From the NCBI RefSeq assembly GCF_017565765.1, contig NZ_JAGDYP010000015.1, forward strand, positions 1-37,099: a stretch of DNA of 37,099 nt, in the 5' to 3' direction. This DNA comes from Capnocytophaga bilenii (GTDB lineage Bacteria; Bacteroidota; Bacteroidia; Flavobacteriales; Flavobacteriaceae). Shown in pieces: positions 27,272 through 34,780 of the stretch. Position numbers and translations under genes: made by a program. The notes beneath the pieces are model-generated. The model was not told the origin of the DNA. It ran no database searches and saw only the letters and a list, made by a program, of their open reading frames with translations. How positions within the stretch are numbered: the first letter of the stretch is position 1; every line of letters begins with the position of its first letter.

Positions 27272-28975
27272 TTATTGCTTCAGCAATTTTGCACTTTTCA
27301 CTAATCGTATAAATTCTTTTCTATAGCCTTCTTCATCTTTGCCTATAGCACCTTGAGCTAACGCTACTACTTGGTCGTAAGTAGCTTTTGCTTTATTGCT
27401 ATTGTCGCGCAGCAAGATACCAAATTCGGCTACACTTGCGGCAAACCTATAATCTGCACTTGTATCTTTTAGTTCCTTTTTGTGGAATACCAAAGGCTCG
27501 GTAATTTCTACACTCTTAGCATCTTTTACTTTGGGGTCTTTATAACGTATCTTCAGAAAACCCAACTCATTGCCCCTACCCTTTTCATTGAGCTCTTGTG
27601 ATTGATAGCGAAGGTTTTGTGTTACATTTCCATCTGAAGGTACTAGTTCATAAAGTGCTGTAACTGTGTGTCCTGCTCCTATTTCGCCTGCATCTTTCTT
27701 ATCATCTGTAAAATCTTCATTGGCAAGCATACGATTTTCATAACCTATTAGTTTATATTCTTTTACGTATTTAGGATTGAACTCCAATTGCAATTTCACG
27801 TCTTTAGCTACCGCAAAAAGCGTACCACCAAACTCATTTACCAATACTTTTTTTGCCTCAGTAATATCATCTATGTAGGCATAATTACCATTCCCCTTAT
27901 CGGCTATGGTTTCAGCCATATCATCGCGGTAATTACCCATTCCAAAGCCTAAAACCGACATATAAATACCGCTTTCTCGCTGCTTTTCAATAAATTTTTC
28001 TAATTCTTTGGTATTGTCAATTCCTATATTAAAATCACCATCGGTAGCCAAAATAATACGATTGTTACCATCTTTTATAAACGATTTACGCGCTTGTTCA
28101 TAAGCCAATTGTATTCCAGCCCCTCCCGAAGTTCCTCCACTTGCATAAAGATTATCAAGTACTTTTATTATTTTTTCCTTGTCTTTCACTCGTGTAGAGG
28201 GGAGTGCAACATTAGTACCATTAGCATAGGTTACAATTGCCACCTTATCATCGGGGCGCAATTGTCCTAACAACAGCTTAAACGATGCTTGCAACAACGG
28301 CAACTTGTTAGCACTATCCATAGAGCCCGATACATCTATCAAAAATACAATATTTGATGAGGGAGCCTTGGTAAGGTCTATTTTTTTAGCTTGTAGCCCA
28401 ATGCGCAACAGCAAATGGTCAGGGTTCCAAGGTGCAGGTGCCAATTCGGGCGATACGCGTAGCGGACTATTGCTTCCTTCTTCGGGAGCGGGATAGTCAT
28501 AATCAAAATAGTTCAGCATTTCCTCTATGCGTACTGCATCTTTAGGAGGCAACTGTCCATAGCCTATCATACGGCGCAAATTGGCATAAGAAGCTCTATC
28601 TACATCTGCCGAAAAAGTAGTTACAGGCTGTTGAGCTACTGCTACAAAGGGATTTTCCTTTATCTCTTGGTAAGTTTCATTATTGCGATTGCGTTGTTGT
28701 CGTGAAGAAGGTACCGTAACTCCTTTAAACATATTAAAATCTGAGGCAGGCTCCATATAAGCCGCTTCGTTTGCTATGATTTCTACTTCCTCCTGCACAT
28801 CATCTTTCGCTACACTATTAGCTGGTAATGATGTAATTTCTACTTCCTCCTGCACATCATCTTTCGCTACACTATTAGCTGGTAATTCAGCATTGTTTTT
28901 TGATTGTTGGTGGGGAACTCCACAAGCTGTTGCCATTAAGGCAGCAGCTATCCATAAGGGTAGTTTCTTTTTCAT
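27272..28975 (-). CDS. von Willebrand factor A lipoprotein (YfbK type)
   Basis: 567 residues from the ATG at 28975, which begins a lipoprotein signal (lipobox MATAC, Cys18); the longer frame from 29011 adds 12 charged residues before it and is unlikely. Order: signal, a duplicated 19-residue acidic linker, the vWA-associated N-terminal domain (TTFSADVDRASYANLRRM), the vWA domain with intact MIDAS motif DVSGS (Asp214), and the C-terminal DUF3520-like domain. Such proteins bind a ligand through a metal ion; role unproven, membrane surface location. It stands alone, with a hairpin after it. Confidence 0.9.
   Translation of the reverse strand: MKKKLPLWIAAALMATACGVPHQQSKNNAELPANSVAKDDVQEEVEITSLPANSVAKDDVQEEVEIIANEAAYMEPASDFNMFKGVTVPSSRQQRNRNNETYQEIKENPFVAVAQQPVTTFSADVDRASYANLRRMIGYGQLPPKDAVRIEEMLNYFDYDYPAPEEGSNSPLRVSPELAPAPWNPDHLLLRIGLQAKKIDLTKAPSSNIVFLIDVSGSMDSANKLPLLQASFKLLLGQLRPDDKVAIVTYANGTNVALPSTRVKDKEKIIKVLDNLYASGGTSGGAGIQLAYEQARKSFIKDGNNRIILATDGDFNIGIDNTKELEKFIEKQRESGIYMSVLGFGMGNYRDDMAETIADKGNGNYAYIDDITEAKKVLVNEFGGTLFAVAKDVKLQLEFNPKYVKEYKLIGYENRMLANEDFTDDKKDAGEIGAGHTVTALYELVPSDGNVTQNLRYQSQELNEKGRGNELGFLKIRYKDPKVKDAKSVEITEPLVFHKKELKDTSADYRFAASVAEFGILLRDNSNKAKATYDQVVALAQGAIGKDEEGYRKEFIRLVKSAKLLKQ
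28779..28886 (-). repeat. 57-base in-frame tandem duplication in the vWA gene
   Basis: Two almost perfect copies (28779-28835 and 28836-28886, the second incomplete) encode LPANSVAKDDVQEEVEI twice, adding an acidic spacer just after the lipid anchor. Confidence 0.9.
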
Positions 28976-29046
28976 ATTATATTTGTTTTTTCTTTTTATT
29001 ACTAAAAACAACTATTATGCCAAATTACTGATTTACTAATAAGAAA

Positions 29047-29062
29047 CTATCCGAAAAGTTTT
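29047..29062. repeat. Half-end of the MITE-like family
   Basis: CTATCCGAAAAGTTTT matches the inner part of the end of the elements at 17514 and 30575. It abuts the left end of an IS1595-like remnant. Confidence 0.55.
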
Positions 29063-29674
29063 ATTGAGGTGCCAAGTTAATGGCATATTAACAGAAGTTG
29101 GAAAATAGATTCTCTTTCAAGCATTCTTTTCATTTTGTTAAAGATAGTATCTTTATTTTGTGAGCGATTAATTCTAAAACTGTATTCCGCTAAATATTGG
29201 TCTATGCTAAATTCATCAACCTAAACGCTATCATTCATTTTGTGCAATTCATTGGATTTCATAGCTTCACGGACTTTTTGCATAAAATAATGTGCAGTCT
29301 GACGACTAATTTCATAACGACGAGCAACTTGTGAGGCTGATAACCCTTTAGTTGTAGTTGTCATTTCAAAACATATAAAAAATGCTTTACGTAACCCAAA
29401 TTTTAGTCTATGAAATAGTGTTCCAGCAGTAGGACTTTCTGTATCTCCACAGATATTACAAGTGCGTGAAAAATCTTTTCTGACTTGGTATTTTTTATGA
29501 CCACATTTACGGCAACAATACCCATCTTCCCATTTTATGGAAGCTAGATATTCTTCGCAATCTAAGTCTGTTTTAAAGCGTTCAGTAAACTCTAAGAGGC
29601 TTTGTCCCTTAAATAATTCCATAATACATTAATTTTCAGAGTGCAAATATATGAAATTATTTTGACACCTCAAT
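29063..29674 (-). mobile_element. IS1595-like remnant A, 612 bases, both ends present
   Basis: Left end ATTGAGGTGCC (29063-29073) and right end GACACCTCAAT (29664-29674) are inverted repeats with one mismatch. Between them lie the N-terminal part of a transposase, a stop, and a C-terminal piece (AEYSFRINRSQNKDTIF); the catalytic core is missing. No clear target duplication. Confidence 0.88.
29221..29622 (-). pseudogene. IS1595-family transposase, N-terminal part only
   Basis: 133 residues: the IS1595 zinc ribbon with Cys pairs in YCCRKCGHK and TCNICGD, then a helix-turn-helix region (LSASQVARRYEISRQTAHYFMQKVR). Translation stops at TAG directly before VDEF, where the family's DDE core begins. 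Full transposases have about 300 residues. What remains could bind element ends but cannot cut DNA. The C-terminal piece downstream is in another frame, and a 35-base segment still present in copies B and C is lost here. Confidence 0.9.
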
Positions 29675-29790
29675 CTATTAATATATCTCATCAGAATATT
29701 TCGCAAATCTACATCTAAATAATATAATGCTACGACATCTGAAAATTTTGTTTCTAACCTAAAATTACATTTTTTTGTATTTTATGCAAA

Positions 29791-30219
29791 TCAAATATAA
29801 CCGACCCACATATTTGTCCTTCCTCCTTTCCTATCAAAAGCGGCTCCCACCTTTCCCCAGACAAACTCCCACTCTTCCCCTATGTGTGCTGCAAGCCATT
29901 TTTTATATAGTTTTTCGGTTTGTAGTTCATATTCCTCTGTCCAGTTTTCCCAAGGTGTATATCTTTCTTTCATAGAAAAAAATATCGTTTCAAGTTTTTC
30001 TCCTTCAAAACAAATAGAAATATCAAACTCTTTTCCCTCAAAAGGACATTTTTCAAAATAAATCCAATAAAACCCTGTCCCCACATCCCAGATATCATTA
30101 TCAGGAAACAGCTCTCTGAGCGAGGAAAAAGTAGTTTTAGAAGAAATCACTACACCGTTTATAAGAAAAAAATCTCCATTTTCAGTATCTAAAAATAATA
30201 TAGATTTTGTGCTGTTCAT
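29791..30219 (-). CDS. Small cytosolic protein of unknown function, immunity-like
   Basis: 142 residues, no signal or membrane segment, acidic and rich in Trp and Phe (ENWTEEYELQTEKLYKKWLAAHIG, WEFVWGKVGAAFDRKGG). I do not recognise a family. Size, aromatic content and setting among insertion remnants recall immunity proteins of polymorphic toxin loci, an inference only. It is enclosed by IS remnants A and B, and its promoter would have to lie in the end of B, 24 bases upstream of its ATG. Confidence 0.7.
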   Translation of the reverse strand: MNSTKSILFLDTENGDFFLINGVVISSKTTFSSLRELFPDNDIWDVGTGFYWIYFEKCPFEGKEFDISICFEGEKLETIFFSMKERYTPWENWTEEYELQTEKLYKKWLAAHIGEEWEFVWGKVGAAFDRKGGRTNMWVGYI

Positions 30220-30243
30220 TTTTTATTCTATTAAAATATTTTT

Positions 30244-30872
30244 ATTGAGGTGTCTATTTAATTACATACTAATTGACTTTGGAAAACGGGAGAACGTTCT
30301 ACAATTCTTTTCATTAATTTGTTAAAGATAGTCTCTTTGCTTTGTGAGCGATTGATTCTAAAACTATACTCAGCTAAATAGCGGTCTATGTTAAATTCTG
30401 ATTTCCTTCCTCTTTTCCTCTTATGGTAAATTCATCAACCTAAACGCTATCATTCATTTTGTGCGATTCACTGGATTTCATAGATTCTCGGACTTTTTGC
30501 ATAAAATAATGTGCAGTCTGACGACTAATTTCATAACTTTGCGACAACAATACCCTTTTTCCCATTTTATAGAAGAAGCTGTCCAAAAAGTCTTTAAAAG
30601 TACTACTTCGGCATCTCCCCCCTTTTGAAGGAAGTCCGCGAGCTGGCGCAGCGGAGTATGTGTTAAGGGGGGATGTTAATAATCAATTAGTTACAAAAAT
30701 ATTCTGTTCATTAATAAGCTTGTTTTAAGCTAAAATAAAACTTTTTGGACACCCTCAATCTAAGTCTGTTTTAAAGCGTTCAGTAAACTCTAAGAGGCTT
30801 TGTCCCTTAAATAATTCCATAATACATTAATTTTCAGAGTGCAAATATATGAAATTATTTAGACACCTCAAT
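30244..30872 (-). mobile_element. IS1595-like remnant B, interrupted by a MITE-like element
   Basis: Ends ATTGAGGTGTC (30244) and AGACACCTCAAT (to 30872). The transposase start (ATG at 30820, MELFKGQSLLEF) is cut after about 20 codons by the element at 30575-30756. On its other side only the KGYCC region remains before a jump to YEISRQ, so most of the zinc ribbon and the region after it are deleted. The stop before VDEF (30440-30442) is the same as in remnant A. Confidence 0.88.
30575..30756. mobile_element. 182-base MITE-like element nested in IS remnant B
   Basis: Left end GAAGCTGTCCAAAAAGT and right end ACTTTTTGGACACCCTC are imperfect inverted repeats of the family at 17514-17674. It carries no gene. 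Its middle contains GCGAGCTGGCGCAGC and GAGTATGTG, shared with the 54-base repeats at 15733-15839, next to a CCCCCCTT/AAGGGGGG stem. Confidence 0.75.
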
Positions 30873-30944
30873 CCTATTATTTACTTTGTAAAACTTCTAC
30901 TCTATAAATTAACTTTCCCAGTCAATAGCATGGTATACCACAGT

Positions 30945-31052
30945 TCAATAGTTTCTACCTTCATTTCTCATCGAAACCACACCTCTCACCGTGATTTGAG
31001 CCTTTACAGAAAGCCCTATCACTAAACTGAATAATACAAATACTTTTTTTAT
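30945..31052 (-). pseudogene. Remnant of a secreted protein's N-terminus
   Basis: Thirty-five codons read IKKVFVLFSLVIGLSVKAQ, a typical Bacteroidota signal peptide, then ITVRGVVSMRNEGRNY and a stop. The initiator position is ATA instead of ATG, and only 11 further codons follow the stop before another. Looks like the front end of a lost secreted protein. Short, so tentative. Confidence 0.4.
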
Positions 31053-31076
31053 TACTCATTCTTTTTCTGAAAAAAC

Positions 31077-31640
31077 CTATATACTAATAATTGGAGAATA
31101 AAAATCCTCCGTTGGGAAGAACTCCTTCTTTGTTTTCAAATCTTGGAGCTTAATGATATTTTTCTTGTCCTTATCTAAAAAAATCTTAAAAATTTCCTTT
31201 TCTTTCGTTTCATTATTTGTTAGTTCTACATTATCGCCAACAATTTTAACGGATTCAAAAATCGATGGATAATCCACAAAATCAATATAATCCATACGAG
31301 GGGTAAGGTTTTTATCCAATTTAGCTCCTTTTTCTACAGAGTAAATTATTTTCTGAGCAGAAATAGGTTGCTTTTTATAAGAGCTTAATTCTTTAACCGA
31401 CTGAAATTCAAGATTGATTTTATAAATCATCCTGTCTTCATTAGCGATAATAGAATCCTTTACTTCCATTCTCCATTGAAAAGCAAGCATCATATTATCT
31501 TCAAAAATCCTTCGGTAAGGAGATTTTTGCACTTTTTGTTTGGTAATTTTTTCAGGTGGTGGAGGAATAGATTTTTTCTTTTCTTGTCCAAAAGCCACAA
31601 AGTGAGCTGCCACCATGACAATTAAAAGTAATTTTTTCAT
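31077..31640 (-). CDS. Secreted protein of unknown function
   Basis: 187 residues. Clear signal peptide (MKKLLLIVMVAAHFVAFG-Q), then a Pro/Lys-rich segment (KKKSIPPPPEKITKQ) and a charged, strand-rich globular part. No known motif recognised. No lipobox, so it is probably periplasmic or secreted. It lies between IS remnants B and C, with a truncated agmatinase start upstream. Could be an immunity or effector-accessory protein, judged only by neighbourhood. Confidence 0.72.
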   Translation of the reverse strand: MKKLLLIVMVAAHFVAFGQEKKKSIPPPPEKITKQKVQKSPYRRIFEDNMMLAFQWRMEVKDSIIANEDRMIYKINLEFQSVKELSSYKKQPISAQKIIYSVEKGAKLDKNLTPRMDYIDFVDYPSIFESVKIVGDNVELTNNETKEKEIFKIFLDKDKKNIIKLQDLKTKKEFFPTEDFYSPIISI

Positions 31641-31696
31641 ATTAAATAGATTTTATAAAGGTTTGTTTTTCAGTTAAATGATAGTAAGCCAACATT

Positions 31697-31882
31697 TTAT
31701 AGTATAATTTTGCTGCTAAAAATATAGAGTTCCATATTTTCTGATGCATCTAAGAAAAGTTCAGGACCTTTATCCGCTCCCTTTCCCCAAGTAGAAGTTC
31801 CATCATAGGGAACTGTCACCAGCATTACTTTTGAGTTTTCTAATGTTGCATTTTCTTCTGGTATTCCTGCGTATGTTTTCAT
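31697..31882 (-). pseudogene. speB: Agmatinase N-terminal fragment
   Basis: The first 53 residues (MKTYAGIPEENATLENSKVM, then VPYDGTSTWGKGADKGP) match the start of agmatinase / arginase-family ureohydrolases. The sequence then leaves the family near 31723 and stops after nine unrelated codons. An intact enzyme has about 290-310 residues and needs metal-binding His and Asp residues that come later, so this fragment is inactive. It ends 19 bases from IS remnant C, suggesting element-associated rearrangement. Confidence 0.85.
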
Positions 31883-31901
31883 TTTTTATGTATTTAAATT
31901 T

Positions 31902-32551
31902 ATTGAGGTGTCTATTTAGCTACATACTAATTGACTTTGGGAAACGGGAGAACGCTCTACAATTCTTTTCATTAATTTGTTAAAGATAGTCTCTTTATTT
32001 TGTGAGCGATTAATTCTAAAACTGTATTCCGCTAAATATCGGTCTATGTTAAATTCTGATTTCCTTCCTCTTTTCCTCCTATGGTAAATTCATCAACCTA
32101 AACGCTATCATTCATTTTGTGTGACTCACTGGATTTCATAGCTTCACGGACTTTTTGCATAAAATAATGTGCAGTCTGACGGCTAATTTCATAACGACGA
32201 GCAACTTGTGATGCTGATAGACTTTTTGTAGTTGTTGACATCTCAAAACATATAAAAAATGCTTTACGTAACCCAAATTTTAGTCTATGAAATAGTGTTC
32301 CAGCAGTAGGACTTTCTGTATCTCCACAGATATTACAAGTACGTGAAAAATCTTTGCGAACTTGGTATTTTTTATGACCACATTTGCGACAGCAATACCC
32401 TTTTTCCCATTTTATGGAAGCTAGATATTCTTCGCAATCTAAGTCTGTTTTAAAGCGTTCAGTAAACTCTAAGAGGCTTTGTCCCTTAAATAATTCAATA
32501 ATACATTAATTTTCAGAGTGCAAATATATGAAATTATTTCAGCACCTCAAT
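31902..32551 (-). mobile_element. IS1595-like remnant C, 650 bases, most complete copy
   Basis: Ends ATTGAGGTGTC (31902) and GCACCTCAAT (to 32551). The transposase frame 32497-32098 has the same 134 codons as remnant A with only a few changes, but the initiator ATG has become ATT. After the shared TAG at 32098-32100 come 14 codons of the core start (VDEFTIRGKEEG) and then, in another frame, the C-terminal piece RYLAEYSFRINR. The catalytic core is absent. Confidence 0.9.
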
Positions 32552-32566
32552 TAAATAATTAACAAA

Positions 32567-33823
32567 TTAATGAATTTCCCAGTGTTTACTTTGCAAAAGG
32601 TTTTTTACAACATCTGTTTGTTGGGCTGGGCTTAGTTTAATATCACCCACAGAACCACGTTTTCTTGTAGGTAAGGCTTTAATAAAGTCGAGAAGGGCAG
32701 TCCCCATAAGCCCTTTACCATCTTTTGTAAGCTTAAGTGATACCGTATGTAACTTAGTATTTTCTTGTATGTTTACGCTTGTAAGGGGAGCTTCTGAAGC
32801 GTCTAATAATACAAGATTAGGTTGCTTAGAAAGGTCTAAAGTAGTGATATTGGTGTTTTTAATTTCTAAACGGGCAAGTTGCGGGTTTTGGCTAAGGTCT
32901 AAGCTATGGATACTTTTACATCTGTTTATAAGTAATTCTTTAAGATTTGTGAATGCTTTAACATCGAAGGCAGGAATAGCAGTGGTTTCGGTTATATCCA
33001 AAAAAGAAAGATTAGTAGGGAGAGTGCTATTGAGCATAGTATGACTATCCAAAGATAACTTTGTTATATGCTCTAAGTTTTTAATAGATGGAAGTTTATT
33101 ATTTTCAACAAATAACTCCCTCAAAAAAGGGTTATGACTAATATTTAGGTCTGTAAGCTTTCGGTATTCGCAAAATAACTCAATAACTTTACCATATATT
33201 CTAAAAGTTTGAGATTTTAGGGTATAATCAAGATAACCTTCGAACTTTGGTAGAACATCTATCCCTTCGTCCCATTTACCATTGTTGTTGAAGTCAATCC
33301 AAAACCCTTTTTTGTCTATTTCATCACCATCAATATAAAAGCCTATTATTTCTCCTACTTTTTTCTCGGTAGTAAGCTGTATATAGTTTGTTGTATCAAG
33401 TCCAGTAGGATTGATAGGCTTAGCAGGGGTAGTGAACTCCTGTGCGGGATACTCAGTAGTGTTACCTGCTTTGTCCCATACCTTTACCCATACGCGGTAA
33501 GTAGTTTTCTCGGTAAGCCCTGTAAGCTTATAAGTGCTGAAAAGAGCTTTTGGGGTACCGCTATTCTTCACCTCACTACTACCCCTCATCTGCCATAACA
33601 GCTGATAAGTGAGCTCTTTAGCATCAGTTTGCCCATCAGTAGTTAGATCCCACGTAATAGTAGTGGTATCAAAAGCAGTAGTTTCAATTTTGGTAATAGT
33701 AGCCAGTATAGGAGATTCAGTATCAATTGAGTTGTTATCATTTTTTGAGCAACTGATAACAACTAAGGCTACTATCATCAATAACAGATAAGTACCTTTT
33801 TGAAGATCTTTTATTAGTTTCAT
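32567..33823 (-). CDS. Fibronectin III and leucine-rich-repeat lipoprotein
   Basis: 418 residues. Lipobox VISC-S with Cys25, a fibronectin type III domain at about 37-130 (TITWDLTTDG, KLTGLTEKTTYRVWVKVWDKAGN), a calcium-loop-like WIDFNNNGKWDEG, and irregular leucine-rich repeats from about 210 to 365 (LTDLNISHNPFLRELFVENN, SLDLSQNPQLARLEI, TTLDLSKQPNLVLLDAS). Probably surface-exposed and involved in binding; such proteins occur in several copies in Capnocytophaga. Its stop lies 15 bases from IS remnant C, so the 3' end just escaped the insertion. Tandem repeats sit upstream of the promoter. Confidence 0.88.
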   Translation of the reverse strand: MKLIKDLQKGTYLLLMIVALVVISCSKNDNNSIDTESPILATITKIETTAFDTTTITWDLTTDGQTDAKELTYQLLWQMRGSSEVKNSGTPKALFSTYKLTGLTEKTTYRVWVKVWDKAGNTTEYPAQEFTTPAKPINPTGLDTTNYIQLTTEKKVGEIIGFYIDGDEIDKKGFWIDFNNNGKWDEGIDVLPKFEGYLDYTLKSQTFRIYGKVIELFCEYRKLTDLNISHNPFLRELFVENNKLPSIKNLEHITKLSLDSHTMLNSTLPTNLSFLDITETTAIPAFDVKAFTNLKELLINRCKSIHSLDLSQNPQLARLEIKNTNITTLDLSKQPNLVLLDASEAPLTSVNIQENTKLHTVSLKLTKDGKGLMGTALLDFIKALPTRKRGSVGDIKLSPAQQTDVVKNLLQSKHWEIH

Positions 33824-33877
33824 ATTATTTCATTTATTATAGCAAATACGATAGGTATCGTATTCATTTTTAGGCGA

Positions 33878-33885
33878 CAAAGATA
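33878..33885 (-). promoter_or_regulatory. -7 box of the LRR lipoprotein gene
   Basis: Minus strand reads TATCTTTG, 55 bases upstream of the ATG. The nearest TTTG upstream (33914-33911) is 25 bases away, longer than the usual 19-21, and lies in the first unit of the tandem repeat. Confidence 0.5.
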
Positions 33886-33900
33886 ATAAATAATTACGAA

Positions 33901-33975
33901 TTACGAGTTACAAATTACGAGTTACAAATTACGAGTTACAAATTACGAGTTACAAATTACGAGTTACAAATTACG
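33901..33975. repeat. 14-base tandem repeat TTACGAGTTACAAA
   Basis: Five perfect copies (33901-33970) and a partial sixth, between the LRR lipoprotein promoter and the gene fragment at 33996. Not a CRISPR: units are 14 bases without spacers. Confidence 0.95.
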
Positions 33976-33995
33976 AAATTATTACGAATTATGAA

Positions 33996-34162
33996 TTATG
34001 AAGAGAGGCCTTCATATTCACATTCTGATAAATAATATTCGGTATAAGCGGCTTTATCCCACCATTCTTTAAACTTTGGCAGACCGAAATACTGTTTTTC
34101 CTTTAACCAACGGTCATTTCCATTCAAAAAATAACGCAATCGCCCCATCGGAAAATAAATGA
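33996..34162 (-). pseudogene. C-terminal fragment of an unknown gene
   Basis: About 55 codons (QFIYFPMGRLRYFLNGNDRW, GLPKFKEWWDKAAYTEYY, ending CEYEGLSS) that begin right at the edge of IS remnant D; the open frame runs on into the element end. Cut off upstream, so its identity cannot be judged. Aromatic and charged, similar in flavour to the protein at 29791. Confidence 0.6.
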
Positions 34163-34231
34163 ATTGAGGTGTCAAGTTAATGGCATACCAACTGAGATTG
34201 GAAAATAGGTTTTCTTTCAATCAATCTTTTT
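34163..34231 (-). mobile_element. IS1595-like remnant D, left end only
   Basis: ATTGAGGTGTCAAGTTAATGG and the following 45 bases match the left end of remnant A, then similarity stops. Transposase C-terminal end of the element, same orientation as all other copies. Confidence 0.8.
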
Positions 34232-34292
34232 TAAAGTTTAAACAAGTTTTTTATTATAGAAATAAGTTTAAACAGCTTCAATTTTAAAAAAG

Positions 34293-34727
34293 CTACTTAG
34301 GCTTGTTCATACTTATCATTCCAAAGCCTAACATAGGAATATCTTTTAAAATAAAGAAATCAGTAACGGGAACTCCTTCTATATAGTAAAAGGTTTTAGC
34401 AGAAGTAAAAAGAAAACTCAAAGTAATAAGAAAAGTAATTGTACAACCTACAAAGGCTAATTTACGCACTATCGGAGAGAATATCCCTATTATCAGTGCT
34501 ACTGCTATAGCTATCTCTATTACGCCGATGAGATTGGAAACTCCTTGCAAACTTAGAATTTTATAAAGCCATGATAGCAGGAAACTTTGTTCTACCAAGG
34601 ATTTAATCCCCTCTGCCTCAGCATGTGTAAACTTGTATGCGCCTATCCAAAGTAGAATAGTTGCCACTCCAAAAAGACTGATGTAATACCCTATTTTGTA
34701 ACATAGGGAGATACTACTATTTTTCAT
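34293..34727 (-). CDS. DUF417 family membrane protein (YkgB-like)
   Basis: 144 residues from the ATG at 34727 (MKNSSISL); a TTG further upstream would add eight residues. Four membrane helices. The family pattern is clear: LLWIGAYKFTHAEAEGIKSL, LSLQGVSNLIGVIEIAIA, and EGVPVTDFFILKDI near the end. Relatives are 10-40 residues longer at the C-terminus. Function unknown; E. coli YkgB and RclC (linked to reactive chlorine resistance) belong to the family. The gene lies between two pieces (D and E) of IS1595-like element in the same orientation, so it may have been carried as a passenger. Confidence 0.85.
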   Translation of the reverse strand: MKNSSISLCYKIGYYISLFGVATILLWIGAYKFTHAEAEGIKSLVEQSFLLSWLYKILSLQGVSNLIGVIEIAIAVALIIGIFSPIVRKLAFVGCTITFLITLSFLFTSAKTFYYIEGVPVTDFFILKDIPMLGFGMISMNKPK

Positions 34728-34780
34728 TTCTTGCGATTTATTATATTGCAAAGTTGCATTTTTTTTAGTAAAAAATTACT

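Noticed and set aside
29172-29224. Recoded or read-through TAG joining the two transposase parts
   Set aside because: Even with read-through the frame after VDEF shifts and the catalytic core is deleted, so no working enzyme results.
29221-29622. Complete functional transposase
   Set aside because: It contains only the zinc ribbon and HTH part; the DDE core is absent and the known family length is about 300 residues.
29038-29700. 8-base target duplications at the IS remnants
   Set aside because: The flanks of A, B, C and F were compared by eye and no convincing direct repeat was found, so none is claimed.
33901-33975. CRISPR array
   Set aside because: Units are 14 bases, directly adjoining and without spacers; no cas gene is present. 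The 54-base and 303-base repeats also lack spacers.
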